DNA of 64,000 nucleotides from Patagioenas fasciata (GCF_037038585.1 NC_092526.1:37585501-37649500), one strand, 5' to 3'. Numbered from the stretch's first letter, positions 24,698-37,900 are shown. Made by a program: numbers and translations. The notes: a model not told the origin generated them from the sequence alone.

Positions 24698-25002
24698 TCA
24701 GGCCTCTGAGCAGCACTTCTGGTGGTTCATCTTCACCTTGTGCTTGATGCCATCGTACAGCTCGAAGTTGTAGTTCTCCAGCGTGGTGGAGCTCCGTGAG
24801 GACAGCCCGGCGTACGAGCACGTGCAGTAGAGAAGGAGACCGGCGCAGATGGCCCCGAGGAGGACGCCGAGGGAGCTCATCGCTATGATGGTCACCAGGA
24901 TGGGATCCAGGGTGTAGAGCCAGTTTTTTTCTTTGTCCAGCTTCGGGGTTCCTGGAGAGTTAGTAGAGAACAGTGTGTCGTTCCTATCCGGTCCAAAGTA
25001 AT
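24698..25002 (-). CDS. NRP2: NRP2a terminal coding exon (transmembrane and a-type tail)
   Basis: The exon starts after cactgcag in phase 1 and encodes 101 residues to a TGA at 24698-24700. It has a stalk (DYFGPDRNDTLFSTNSPGTP, with an N-D-T glycosylation sequon), then EKNWLYTLDP, a membrane helix with a GxxxG-type SLGVLLGAICAG motif, and the cytoplasmic tail LENYNFELYDGIKHKVKMNH ending QKCCSEA. The terminal S-E-A is the PDZ ligand for GIPC1/synectin, important for endocytic trafficking. The membrane and tail part is nearly identical to human NRP2a as remembered; the stalk is diverged. Confidence 0.97.
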
Positions 25003-25624
25003 CTGCAGTGGAATGGGTACTTATTATCCAGGGATCACTCTTCCCTTCCCCTCTTTATGCATTTGCCACTTGGAGTTGTGATGGTCTTACAAGAGTACAA
25101 GCCCCCTCCATGGGTATATCTCGGCAGGATTCACTAACCCAGGTCTAGAAGTAATGCAAAGCACTGAACTACCAAGAAAGTTAGGCACCCTAATTCGCTT
25201 TTGTATCTCAGACTACGTAAACAGCACGCTAGCACTTTACACTCACTGAAACTCTGGCCCTTTAAGTGCTATTGGGTTCAAAACTATGGAAACAATCTGT
25301 CACAGCTCCCAGACTTAATTTTCTCCATTTACAAGTCAAAATGCCACACAAGTAGCAATTAATGCTTGAAAGATCAGTTCCACTTGTCCTAACACAAATA
25401 CAATATATTGACTTTGCAAGGTTGCTGGCTGTTGAAAAAGGAAAACAAGAAAAGAAAACTAATGTCTTTGTCCAGGGACTAAGCTAACACTTGAGTGTAT
25501 ATGCTCAAGCCTGTTCTAGCTCCTAACCCCCCCATTAAGCCAAGGTTTGTGTGTAATTGTAGCATCTGATACTGAAACACAAACTCCCCCAGATAAATTG
25601 CCCATGTGGCATTTCAGTACCAAC
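25003..25624 (-). other. NRP2a intron between its two specific exons
   Basis: 622 bp. It begins with the weak donor gttggt and ends ccactgcag. Nothing else is recognised in it. Confidence 0.8.
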
Positions 25625-25693
25625 CTGGATCGTCACTGTCTTCGAAGTCTTGCTCAGAGATAGGAAAGTCATCCTCCATTCTTGGGAAGTTCA
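25625..25693 (-). CDS. NRP2: NRP2a-specific acidic juxtamembrane exon
   Basis: This 69-nt exon has phase 1 at both ends and acceptor gttgttctag. It encodes VNFPRMEDDFPISEQDFEDS followed by DDP, 23 residues of which nine are acidic. It occupies the place of the human 17-residue segment VDIPEIHEREGYEDEID (remembered, present in A17/A22, absent in A0), sharing little beyond the initial V, a proline at position 4 and acidity. The donor is gttggt, poor at +3 and +4, which would favour occasional skipping; phase is kept if it is skipped. The function is a stalk segment just outside the membrane. Confidence 0.88.
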
Positions 25694-28600
25694 CTAGAAC
25701 AACAAAATGGGAAGCACTCTTTGTTTAAACGGGTCTTGCGGGGGCATTGGATTGAGAGACTGGCCAGAAAGCAATAGTTCAGCTACAGCAAGCCTCTTCC
25801 TTGAGGAAGGAGGAATAACTCTTCTTTCTTTGGCCAAAATCAAAGAATACTCTTGCACATTCAAGACAACAGGATCTTCCCACTACATCCCATTTCATGA
25901 CCATCAGATGACCAGCTTTCAGAAAGGACAGAGAGAGAAAAGCGAAGAAACCAGGTAACTTGAATAGCACTAAAATATTGTCATTGGTGCCTGCATAATG
26001 GCCATAATTCACTATTAACATGCTCATGGGCATTATCCTTATAACTCTGAATAGAATCTTAGTGCCTATTATTATCTGCCACTAATGCTAGATGCATTTA
26101 GTACACTCTACTTTTCATCTTTTCCCATTTATCTTACTGGACACAGAGCTTCAATGACTCAGTTTCTCTTTGGGTATCACATAAATTCATAGTAATTTGA
26201 GGAAACCATGTATCATCATTACATGTTTTAATGCAGAACCTGGTCGAAATGGGTTGAGTGGCAAATGGGTGTCCATATCTAGGCATTTATGTTAACATCT
26301 TCCTGATCCAAATTCCTTTTAGTGGTGACATTTCTTTTTATTGTTCAGCACAGATCAAGCACTAGTAACCAAACGCACATGCTGTAATCTGACCAGAAGT
26401 TATTTTCCTGTGCAGTCTTCTTAGTATTATCTCTACCTATAGTTACCATGTTCCTTTTTCAGATTTTTTTTCAAAAGAAAATGCCCTTTCATTTTGGTCT
26501 GCTTAGATTTTTTTTCAAAGCTCACTGTAATTTGGGGTGCTCAACTGAAGAAGGCACCTCAAAATAACCAGGAATGCAGAAAATCAGGGACTACTAGAAA
26601 GCAGCAGAACTCACGCCTTCCAAATAGTTGTGGTTGAAAACCAAGTCTACTTCACGTCTTGCGCAAAACTGGAAAGAGTTTTGAGAGATTCCTTAAAGCC
26701 AACCAAACCCAAAGAATATAACTTGTGCCTAAAAAGCCACATGCGAAGAAGTTATTCAAAACCTTATAAAAGGATATCTGTGCATATTTGCAGAGATTTA
26801 GGACTGCAAGAGCCTCCTGAATTGACAAATCCAATTTTTGCTATCCCAGGCAATGGTATCAGGCAAGGCCTAACTGCAACATTTCAACCTGACTCGAGGC
26901 TGCTGGTAGCTTGTTGAAGAAACATCAGTGCACACCACCTTCTGTAAATCCCCACTTTAGCAGCGAGTTCGTCTGATTTCTCAACACTTCCAGAACTGAC
27001 AGGCCCAGATGGCAACATCTTAGGGCTGGGAGAACAGCCTGAGGGCCTCTTGCAAACATTTAAAGCTGAACATGTGGAAAAATAACTTGCAAAGCAGTTC
27101 ACAGGCGGAGATGTCGCCTTTGCTAGTCCTCTGTCAGAAAACAAGCACTGAAATTTGCCATCCCTGTCACCCACACAACCGTATGGAAACTGCAGGTTGC
27201 TCGAACAAAAGCTAAGGTGGAAACTCTGCCCAAGGAAACCCCGTGCAGGGAAAGGCTGTTCGAAGTATTTGTCTTTTTAATATTGTAGCTCCTCTAAACT
27301 TTGTGCGAGAACAAGCTAGCAATTTGGTGCTTTTTTTTATTTCCCAGGGTAGCCTTGAGGGAAAAGCCAGAAAAAACCCAAAGAATCGGTTAATCAACAC
27401 TTTCAAAAGAACACCACTTCTTCAAGTCTGAAAGGAAGGAGCACTGGGAAAACTTGAAAAGAGAGAACATTTATTCAAAAAGCCCAGCCCAAAGTCTATT
27501 TACTCTTCTAGCAATTTTCGCAATTCCCTATGCTAATATGACTCCAAGTCCTGTTTAAATGATATCTTGGTCCTTGCCCATTCTCCTCCCTCCTCCAGCC
27601 CGTGGTAGGCCCTCATTCTTCTGTTCCCTGCACGTCATTTCATTGCTATCAGATTGTATGTTGTCACGCAGGGCTCTACGCTGGCTTTGGAAAAATGCAA
27701 CTCGGTGTTTCTTTTTCCATACTGGGGTTTCTCGAGTCATTAACAAAAGCAGCTCTGACTGTGTGGGAATTCAAGCTGGTGGTCTCAGTTCAGTTCCTAG
27801 TGGAGATGATTTCCCATCACAGAAGCCAGCCTGCTATTTGTCATCAATTAGGCTCCTTTGTGACAGATCTCAGCAATACTGTCACAAAGGGAGCAAGCTG
27901 TGGAAAGTGATACCTCTTGGAAAGTGGTCCTCAGAAAAGCCCTGCAAGAATGGGCAGAATGGGAGAAACACACATTGCCCTGTGCTGTGGAGAGGTGCTT
28001 CCTCAAAGGGCAGCTCTCAGGCACAATTTACTTTGCATTTTAAAAGGAAAAAAGAATAAACTGGAGAAGGGTAGGCAAGAAAGTTATAGGGAACTGTATT
28101 TAAACAGGAGGAGCGCTTTCTCCTGAGTAAGAGGCCGTTTTTAAAGCGTGTGTACTCCATGATGGCTGTAAGCACCTAGCTGGTCATGCTGAAAAGATGA
28201 TGTTAGCGATGCTGTTGGAAACGGCTGGATGCCGAGAAAAGGCTGTTATCTGTTGGATCTGAGAGCACTGCCAGCTAAAATGCTAATTTATGGGACCTGG
28301 AAAAAGAAAGATGAGATTCTAATCAAAGACAACGAGCAACTTAAGTACCACGTTCATATGAACTCACACGGAAGGAGAGCAGGAGAGAATTAGTATTTGC
28401 AGAGATTAAGGAGCTTTAATGTACATCTGTTTTAAAATAGAAGCAGGGGCAGGAGGGGCTGGGAGAGGGAGAGAGTTACTGGAAGAGGGGGTGACACGTG
28501 CTCAATACACCTATGATAGCTTTGCACCAAGCCAAGAGGTGTTGCTTTGGAAAGGACACCGTGGAGCACAGACACATTCCTCCAAGGCAAATGACCACTG

Positions 28601-31600
28601 CTGAGAAAAAGATTGCTGTTTCTTTCTACACTGACTTTGTCTAGTTTAACTCCATTGCCTCCTGCCAGGTGCCTCCATCCCAGGGCAGACCTCTGTCTAT
28701 CACCATGCATCTCTCTGCACACAGACATCTGCAGATGGTGGCTGTGGTGCCTCTCAGGTTCTTTCTAGATGAACGAAATGAGCCTCTCAGCAAGAGGTGC
28801 CTTTCCCAAACGATACATCAAACTTGCTGCGATTTCCACCTCTTTTGCTGCCTGTCTCAGCCTTTCTGGTGCAGGGGAGCCTGGCCTGGAGCAGACTGGG
28901 GGTGCACCAGGTGATGGCAGCTCGTGGGCTCTGCTACCCACGTTCTTTTGCTCCCATAACACTTGCGGCTGTGCCTCTTGGTACAAAAGAGGGGTAGCCA
29001 GCTGCCCTCTGGTCCTTTCCACAGCAGGGAAACAACCGTGTGCTGTTCACTTCCCCAGAAACAGCAAAATGCCCTCCTACACGCTCACCCCTTGCTCCTG
29101 ATGCCACAACAGCTGCCATCTCGGCCAGTGCTATCCCACCCAGCAAGGAGATCATTGAAGGTGCACAACTGCCAAACAGCGCCCACAAGGACCTGAAACA
29201 CTAAACACAGCAAAGCCCAGGAAAACAGGGTCAGAAATTACCACTCCCCAGCCTTGGCAGAGAAAGGCAGAGCTGCAGCTCCACTCCTCGCTCTTCTCCC
29301 TTTGCTCATTCTCAGCCCTTTTCTCTCCACAGCAATAGCGTGACTCCAGCACACATCATTTTGTTTTGACATAGCAAAGCAGCCGCCGTGGCCTCGCCTT
29401 GACACGGCTCCTTTTGGCGGCAGCACAGCGTTGCTCCTCCAGCTGGGGGGCAAAACCTCCCACCCTCCGTGAACAGGCAAACCAGCAGCACAGGCGTCAG
29501 GCAGAAACACTCCCTCTGAATCCCCCACCGCTCTATTTGCACCCAAAAATCCGCCTCACTTCTCTCTTCCCCACTCCTCCAGAAACATAGAATTATTTTA
29601 GTTTACAAAAGGGCTAAATCCCTGCCAAATTTCAAATTAAAACAGTGCTTTGGCTATGGCTGAGCATTAAAGCAAGCAAGCAGCCTCTCCCCTGGCCCGG
29701 CCACCCTACGCAGTGTGGGAACTCGTGGACCTTATCCTCGGGTTACTGTGGGGCTGCCCCAGTGTTGGTGCACACCACAGTACCGCCATCAAACACAGGG
29801 CACGGAGGAGCCTCTCGGGCTTCCTGTACACTGGGAAGTGCAGCTGGGTTGGTGAGGACCCCCACCAAAAGTGACACGAAGCCAGGCTGGGTGCTTGGTG
29901 TGGATGTGAATGCGAGCAGGCAGCTATTTGCAGCCCTGCGACACATGCTGCCCTGTCCTTGCCGCACGCATGAGAGATGGCCAGGGCCAAAGACGAGGCC
30001 AAGACAGCCAAAATGAGGACTCTGCCAAACCCTCCCTGCAGCAGCCATGTCCTCTGTTGCAGCCAGATCCTGTCCCCGGCATGTCCTGCTTTTGCACCTT
30101 TTGTCATCACAGGGACAAGGCCAGGGGAACAGCGGCAGTGAGGTACGTACGTACAGCCTTACAGTGGAATGATACAGCGCGGTTTTCCTCTCCCTCTCTT
30201 AGTGCTGGACTACCCAGGTAAGAAGTCCAGGTTTGGTGCTCTGTGCCAGAGATCACCAGTCCCAAACTGAGCAGCTCCTCCGCACAAGGGCAGCGCTGCC
30301 AGCCCAGCACCGCCACACAAGGGCTCGGAGCCCAGGGAGAAGCCGGCAGCTCTGCGGCATCCTGATATATTTATCGCCCTCCTCAATTCTTGCTGTTTGT
30401 TTTTACAGCGGCAATGGCTAACAACACTATTCCTCAAACTGGCAGTCACGCCTGCAATCGCTGCTGGAGGAGCCGTGGCGTAAAGCCAAGAGGCTGTCCA
30501 AGCTCGCTTGTCTGCATGCCAAGCTCTGATGCCCCGACACGGGGTAAGCAGGAATCAGCCCCAATAAAGTCAGCAAGTTTTCACAGGGTTTCCAGGGGAG
30601 CAAAAATCCCAACACAGCCCCTTGCACAATCTGGTTTCTACCTCATCCCCTTGCATTCACCAGCAGAGAGAATTCCACCCTGCCCAGGAAAAGCCAACCT
30701 CGCCATTGCAGCCTGGGGGAAGCAGCCACTCTGGCTACCCCCAAAAAGAAGCTACCTGCGGAGGAGATTGCATCAAAATCATCCTAACTTGTACTTATTT
30801 TTTTTAACAAAGCATGTTAATTTTAGCTGCATTCTTCCCTACAATATGCCGCAGTCTGAGCAGCACCCAACTCTCTGGTCAATCTGGCTGTGGCGCATAT
30901 ACAGAATAATTAAACCCTGAATGATTCCTCCCTTTTCGTCTGTTTACTTAACAGAATTTTTTTCTTCTGCGTTGGGAAGCCATCAGCCAGTCCCACCCTC
31001 CGTGTTTTTTTGCATGTGCATATTTGTTTTGAATTTTGCTTGGACAGTCACCGAAGTGTACAGAATGCAAATTACAAGTGTATGGGCTTTGCTGTACAAT
31101 TAGAGCAAAAAAGGGAAAAAAAAAAAGCAGCATGGGTCCTCAGCTTTGCTTGTGTTTGAACAGCCAAAGCGAGGGATCACATTTGAATTGTTTTTTTGCT
31201 GATGGCCTGAATTCCTAGTAAAGCCAGGAAGTTTCATTGCAAAGCTGAGCCATAGGCCAGGGTAAAGAGTATGATAGAAGGAAAATATTAATAAATGCAG
31301 GAGAGAAAGCAAAACCTCTCAAACTGGCAGCAAAATATATTTCACATTAAATGTGATGCTGCTGACTCCTCTAAAGGGCAGAAAGGTGCACCTGAAGGTG
31401 ATGGGAAGGAGCAAAGGTCTGTGTAATGTGCTGGGAGGACTGGGGTGAAGGGACGGCAGGTGACACACACCTCTCCGGACCCTCGGTGCTGCAGCACCTG
31501 GGCTGCTCCAAAGTCCAACATGTAGAGGCCCAGCAAGGGTTTTACAGAAGAGGAACGCATTGTCATTTTCATTATTAATTTTGGTAATGGCTTACCCCGT

Positions 31601-32064
31601 TTTTGCTGTGCTTGGGGATGGAGCGGGTGGCTCAGCTGAGCTGGCAGCCGAGCTGGCCTCCGGGGCCCCGGGAACTCGGATGTCCTGTCTCCAGGGGCCC
31701 CAGATGGAGAAATTCTGCATAATCACATTGAGCAATATAGCACTTAAGCAACGCTAGCGAAATCCCCAAACAATCCTAAGCGTCAGTCCAGCCGCACAAA
31801 ACTCCCACTAAGGACCGGTACAAATGTAATGGATCTAAAAGCCGCTGTTAATGGCCTGATCCTGAGGGTGCGCACAGCAGCTGTGCTGCGGGAGCTGGGG
31901 CTGAGCCATGGGTCTGCATGCAGCAGGAACAGGAGCTTCACTTTCCTACAGGATATAGCCCTGATGCTCCACGAGGAAACACAGGCTTCCAGAACACCAC
32001 TTTGCTTCAACCGACAGCATTCTTGTTAGCAAAGAAAGAAGAAGGAAGAAAAAGCCCAGATATT
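25694..32064 (-). other. DNA between the NRP2b poly(A) site and the first NRP2a exon
   Basis: Downstream of the NRP2b poly(A) site and intronic for NRP2a (full NRP2a intron 25694-39878, 14185 bp). It contains a small GTAC repeat (30143-30154) but no exon, transposon or RNA gene that I can recognise. Confidence 0.6.
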
Positions 32065-32083
32065 TGTATAAAAATATCATCAT

Positions 32084-32089
32084 TTTATT
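32084..32089 (-). terminator. NRP2: NRP2b poly(A) signal
   Basis: AATAAA in sense orientation, about 2.58 kb after the NRP2b stop codon, followed by a U-rich downstream element (ggctttttcttccttc). It is the first canonical hexamer after the stop. Confidence 0.7.
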
Positions 32090-34317
32090 ACATTCCACAC
32101 AATACATCTTCAAAGAGTTCAAATTTTCACAAGATATTTTTCACACACAGGCAACTGGGCAATGCTGGGGATGTCAGGGCTCAAGGAGCTGGGGAGAACC
32201 GGGAATAAAAATCTTGAAGTCACCTTCTGTTTTGTCTTTGGTGATTTTGGTTTGAAAGACAGGGTGCCACATTCTCCTCTCTGACACACCGATGCGCACT
32301 TGCTAAAGGCCATGGGGGTGAACCTGGTCGGAGTGAGGGGATCACCCGACCCAGGGAGATCGGACTGACTATGGAAACATGACGGTATCATCCGCTGACA
32401 TGGCTTGGGCTGACCTGCAAATGCAGTAAGCGCGTGCCAGTATTTTCACATCTGTTTTAATGTGCAGCTGGTTGAGGTGGGGGGTGTGGGATTTCACACC
32501 ACAAACTGTACGCACTGCAACACCAGTGCTGCGTAATGCAGAGGCTCACGGAGAAAGCACCGGGCCCTGGAAACCCCTCTCTGGGGGCTGGTGACACCTG
32601 CAATGTGACAGGAGCTGCCCCAGGTCCTTCAAAGCTCTGCTGGGACAGGCACGTCCCTGCTGCCCTCAAAAAGCTGTGGGGCCAGGCCCTGAGCATCCAC
32701 CACCCCTGATGTGCTCACTGTGCCAAGTCACCCCCAGCTTTTCTGTGCTCCCTGCATGTTTTAGATATTTGCTGCTGCAGCTGAGGGGGTCCCGCTGAAA
32801 TCCGTTGAGCAAACAGCATGAGGAGCTGAAACACGCTGCGTGAATAAAGGCAGGGAGGGAGGGGAGCCTGACAGCCCCATCAACAGAGATTCCTCGGGGA
32901 GAAGGCTCTGCTGCAATAGGGGCCAATCCCATGTACGCACAGCACCGTTTGCATTTCCACTTTTTCCCCAGATCAAAAGGAAGCTCAAGACTGCAGGGAA
33001 GTTAACAGAGCTGCTCGCCTCAATGCATTTTATGCAATATTCATGGGCAAAGGAAGGGTGGGGAGCACTATCAAGTTTAGGAGGGGGGCAGGGAATCTGA
33101 TCACTCATCACAAATGAACACAGCCAAGATGGAGAACCTTGCTCACTGGAGGTACTTTTTTTGCCTGCAAACACATCAGAGTCAACGATTCAAACTACTT
33201 TTGCATGTCATCATTCAGTAATTTATATAAGGCATTTCCACTACAATACGCTGGGCCATTCAACAGTGGGAGGCATGTTGGAGGCTCCATCTCGCCTCCC
33301 CGGTTAAAGCAGCAGCAATAGCGGGGCCCCCAGGCACGCCTGCTAGGCTTGGCTTGCTAGATGTTACTGACGCTTTAAGAAGCGGAACATTAGCAAACGC
33401 AAAACTAATTGACATTCTAGAAAGTCAACTGGCAATTTTTGTGATTCAGCAGCTATGAGTTGGGCAGAGGAAAGAAAACAAACCCAAAACCCAGAAAGGG
33501 GAATTACACTTGTCCCTTGAACACTTCTAGCAGAAAGACAACGAGGAGCCCTCTCCCCCTTCCTTGTGTAAAAGCAAAACTATCAGCACCCAGATAATTA
33601 GAAATAAATAAACTTTCAGTTCTCAAGAAACTACAGTATTTAGCATCCACCTTAGACCTGCTGAAGTCTATGTGTTACCCTAAGGCTGGCTTTAACAGAT
33701 ACAAACAAAACATTCATTATGAGCTTCTCTGATATAAGGCAACTTTAAATAGATTCACTTATGGGTGGGGGAAGAGGAGGGTTCCCCCCTTCTCCCCTTC
33801 CAAACAATGGCTGTGTTATCATGTTGGCTGCAGAAAGAATAAAATGGAGAGATCTTACTTTCTGGAAGTCTATGAATCTCTCTGGATTCTTCTAGCCATC
33901 TGAAGTGGACATTCCTACTGTCCAGCCTGGCCTCTTCTCATTTTGCACCCAAGACATTAACACTATCAAACAAGAAACCCAGCCAAAGCTAGATAAGGCA
34001 ACAAAAAAGCATTGCTCTCTTCCCCAAGTAAACAAATCAGACCTTCCAGAGGGGAGGTGGGAAGCGGGGGGGAAAAAAAGCATTCCCTGTGCAAGTAGAA
34101 GCAATAACAAGCAAATTAAAAGGGGCTGTTTCTAAATATACATTCAGTCAGTCAGACACACGCGCTTTCACGCACACTCGCATACACAGATTTAGCACAC
34201 ACCAGCTTCCAGGCTCACCACCAAGTTTCCTTGCAGGTTTGCCTACCGGGAGGAGAAAAAACCCAAACCAAACAGGCCTACCAACAAAAAAAACACTCCC
34301 CAAACAAATACAAAAGA

Positions 34318-34370
34318 AAAAAAAAAACCAACATAACAACAACAACACCAACACCAACACAAAAACGACC
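34318..34370 (-). repeat. U-run followed by GUU/GUG repeat in the NRP2b 3'UTR
   Basis: On the plus strand this is an A-run followed by AAC/CAA units. In the mRNA it reads as repeats of GUUG, GUGUUG and GUUGUU ending in a run of U. It lies about 300-350 nt after the NRP2b stop. GU-rich elements of this kind are bound by CELF-type proteins in other mRNAs; any role here is inference. Confidence 0.6.
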
Positions 34371-34666
34371 AAAAAACCCCACCCGACACCCCAAGAGTCC
34401 TCGAAAAGTAATCGAAAGGGAGAGTTCACTTCTGAAGTGAAGGGGTGGTGTGTCTCTTCTGGCGATCCAAGATGCAGCATTAGTTTAGAGTTTGTAAAAG
34501 ATTCAGGGAGGCCTGGGGGGACAGAGAAGGGATGGAGATATCTAATAGTTCACACGTATGCTAGGTAAGGAAAAAAGTGCAAAACTGAGGCAACGTATTT
34601 GAAGTCTTAGTTTCTGTCTGTCTGTCTGGTTTGTGTTTTGTTTGCTCTCTCGTTCCTGTTCATCTC

Positions 34667-34947
34667 TCAGCAGCGTGAGCTGGGATCTTGCTCTAGTTTT
34701 ATGGTTAGGGTGGGCTCCACGGCCACGGGGGCCCCGTTGGCATAGTGAGAGGTTTTGTAGGTGATGGAGTGATCGCTCTTCTTGGCCGCATAGCGGAACC
34801 GGTGGTAGTGGAGCACAAGGGCCAGCGCGACGGAGACCAGCACCACAACAGCACCTCCGGCGGCAATAACGTAATACCAGTAGGCTGGGATGGGCTGCAC
34901 TGACACCGTGTCCACTGTGGGCTCGGTCCCTGGCAGGAGGGTTGCCC
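34667..34947 (-). CDS. NRP2: NRP2b-specific terminal exon (transmembrane and b-type tail)
   Basis: This exon follows a strong ctcctccccag acceptor in phase 1 and encodes 93 residues to a TGA at 34667-34669. It begins GATLLPGTEPTVDTV, has a membrane segment (YWYYVIAAGGAVVVLVSVAL, extended by ALVL) with basic stop-transfer HYHRFR, and a cytoplasmic tail with DHSITYKTSHYANGAP, ending EQDPSSRC. It matches the human NRP2b tail closely (human ends GSHC by memory) and has no S-E-A PDZ ligand, so it should not bind GIPC1 as NRP2a does. The exon lies 9 kb upstream of the NRP2a exons, so the choice is terminal-exon use and polyadenylation against skipping. Confidence 0.96.
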
Positions 34948-37900
34948 CTGGGGAGGAGACACAGAACAGGGTTGCTAGGTGGGAGGCATGCAGACGCAAC
35001 AAAAAGAAACACACATGCTTTCAAGAGAACAGCCAGGAGCGGCGTGAGGTCCCGGGGATGCCTCCGGATCCGGGGCGAGCTCCGAGCGGGGAGCACAGCC
35101 TGGCCTTTGCTGAGCCCGCCTGTTCAAGGGCCTATTTCTTCCCTTTTAATTAATCAGGCTGCCTGGATCACAATACGAATTCCATATGCACGCTATTATT
35201 ACTGTTATTTCTGGCGTCAACAAATGTTTTTTTTCCCCCCCTCTATTTTTTTGGCCTTCTGCTGATCAGCCCCCTGGTTTTGTCTCCACATGGCAGATGT
35301 TGTCAAGCAGTGACAAAACACATCACGTTCTTAATTGGGGGGAAGAGCGTAATCTCAGATGGCCACGGAAGTTACCACAGGAGACTGGGAAAGAAATTAC
35401 AGGGAACATTTGTCATTCTTACGGAAAAGACCGAGAAGAAGATCTCTGTTTGAAAATGCTCTGCACACAGAACTGCTCTCGCTAGGCTTACAGATTTCCT
35501 TATTATTTTTTTAAAGAAAGAATGGATGGTTATGACTATTTACATGGGACAGGCTGCGAAATTCAACCCAATGCTCACATAAGAAACTGCAGTTTAAGCA
35601 AGCCAGGACTATTAATTCATGCTGATAAAGAAGCTGCTGGTGGCACAGGAAACGAAACAAAATGACGGTTCCTCCACCAGCCGCAAGGTTTTCCTCCTCT
35701 TGCCATCCCCCAAAACCCAGGCACAGGGAGCAAAAACATAAGAATGAACACTGCACTCAGATTCATAGCTACAACCAGGAAAAAAAAAACCCTCAAAACC
35801 AAAAAACCCCACACAGGCAAGACAAATCCTGAGTGTCTGGGAACCACCCACATATTTGTCATTGTAGGCAAGAAATGCGGGTGTCTCAGGAGAAGCCTAC
35901 CTGCCAGATCACACCGCCCTCATCCTGTCTCACCCCTTGCTGCCAGGAATGGGGGTGGCCCTGTCCTCCTGCCCCTGGACAAGAGTGGGCTGTGTGTTGG
36001 GGGCAGCGAAGGCAGGGGACACATTGACCTCTTCCTCTACCTCCATGGGCCACACTTGCATAGGGGAACAAAACTGGCAAATCCCTATACCTCTCCGAGC
36101 AGCTGCCTCTCACCTGGCTGCATGGAGGGTGGCGGTTTGGGACACCTCATGGATGTTTCCACCAGCCCCCACCATTGTGAGCATGTTCAACACCTCCCTG
36201 CACTTCACCGATAGCCCCCTGCTGTCCCCCACCGCAGATCCAGCTGGCAGAGCCGCCCCAGACCCGTATGTGTCCCAGCACCATCCCCGATGGATCAGCA
36301 ACGCCTCCCCTGAGGCCTGACAGCACCGAGGCGCAGGGCTGACCCCCGGGAAGACCACACACGTTTACACTCGGTGACAGTCTGTGCTTACACAGTATCT
36401 TGTTCCAGCGAGAGATTTGCAGGCGAACAGCCTCTAACACCACTGGTACGCACTGGGACCCGCTGGTGGAAACTGGGGTGAGGACTGGGGGCAGGTGTCA
36501 GGGATGCCAATGGCTCCTGAGCCTGCGGGGGAGCAGCACTGCCCTCTGAAAAACAGAGGGGAGGAAAGTCTCCATGGCCTCCTGATGGCTGTATGTTGCC
36601 CATTGAAAGGCTGTGAGTACAAAAGCTGCATCTGGCCATAGAGAAGCACGTGCCATGGAGGGACCTTGAGGCAGCTGCGAGTTCAGGACAACCTCTGCTT
36701 GGCTCTGACCCGCTCCAGATGTCCCTGAGCAGCAGTCGGGGCTGCAGAGCCCCTCCTCAGCCCTCATTTCCGCACCTCGAAGCCCTGCTAGAGAGATAGC
36801 AGAAGTCTGGAGAGTTCATTTAGCAACTGAAGTCATTAAGGAATCACACTCAGTTGTCTCTAAGCCTTAACGAAGCCAATTCCCAACATTAATGATTGTT
36901 CTTCCTTACACTGTCAGCCACTAAATATAGCTGCCCATCCACTCAGCACACAGCGCTGATGTTATCTGCTCTGTTTTTACTGGCTCTGCTGCTCTCTGGA
37001 AGTTTAATATGAGTGGAAAAGTTCTCTGCTCAGGGAGATGGAAAAAAAAAAAATCCATCTTCTTAACTTAATAATTTTTCCACTCCCCTTTGCCTTCTGC
37101 CACACACACACACACACTCACCCTTCCTCATTTATTCACTAGGGCTCTTGTTTTAATAAAGAAATGCCTCCCACTGTTGCCGTCAAGCTTGTGGGTGCTG
37201 TGTTTATGCACGGATTGGGACACTGGTCAATGGAAACCTGATTTAATCCCAACAGGGTGGATGATTTCATGTGGGTTGTGCTGCTGTGCTCACACCTCCA
37301 ACCTGGCCAGATACAGCCCCCTCCTCTTCCCAACAGGGAAGACTCTACAGGGACCAGTTTCAGAGCTGTGCGGCAGAAATCAAAATGCAAAAGCAGCAAA
37401 AGTCATCTGGGGAAAAGAGAAAATCCTTTCCAGAGAGCCTCCTAGAGGGCTGCCTGCCTCGCTCTGCCACTGTCATGTCACAGCTCGTCCTCCTCTCTGA
37501 AATCACTGACATTAACTGCTGTGGACAAGCAACACAGCTGGACTTTTCACAGATGGCACAGATGAAAGTGAGTATTACACTCATCTAATCTGAATGCCAC
37601 AAAACCAGTGTCAGCCTCAACCCCTTAATTGCTGCCTGTCATTTCTCCAGGAAGATATCCCTGTCTTGATTTCAGGATACCCGGTGTGGGAGAATCCACC
37701 AGTCCCAAAGGCAAATTCTCCCCATGGTTTCTCTCCACGTTCTCTGGAATATGTCTCTTATTTTTAACCTGGTATTTATCTTACTCCTTGCTTCCAGCCA
37801 CTTGTTATACCTTTTCTTTAAGGACGAGATGCATCAACTCTCAAATGCAGCACAGTTTAAGCACACTTGACTGGTCTTGTGAGATCCCGACCCACTAGCT

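Larger units (their letters stand above)
32065..34666 (-). other. NRP2: NRP2b 3'UTR
   Basis: About 2.6 kb from the NRP2b stop to the first canonical sense AATAAA at 32084-32089; I saw no earlier AATAAA on this strand. It holds a GUU/GUG repeat with adjacent U-run (34318-34370) and AT-balanced stretches (for example 33180-33450) without repeats. The exact cleavage point is an estimate. Confidence 0.75.

Noticed and set aside
33830-33885. Possible CR1 tail in the NRP2b 3'UTR (atggctgtgttat ... gtctatgaatct)
   Set aside because: Only short words match and there is no upstream CR1 body, so chance similarity is more likely.
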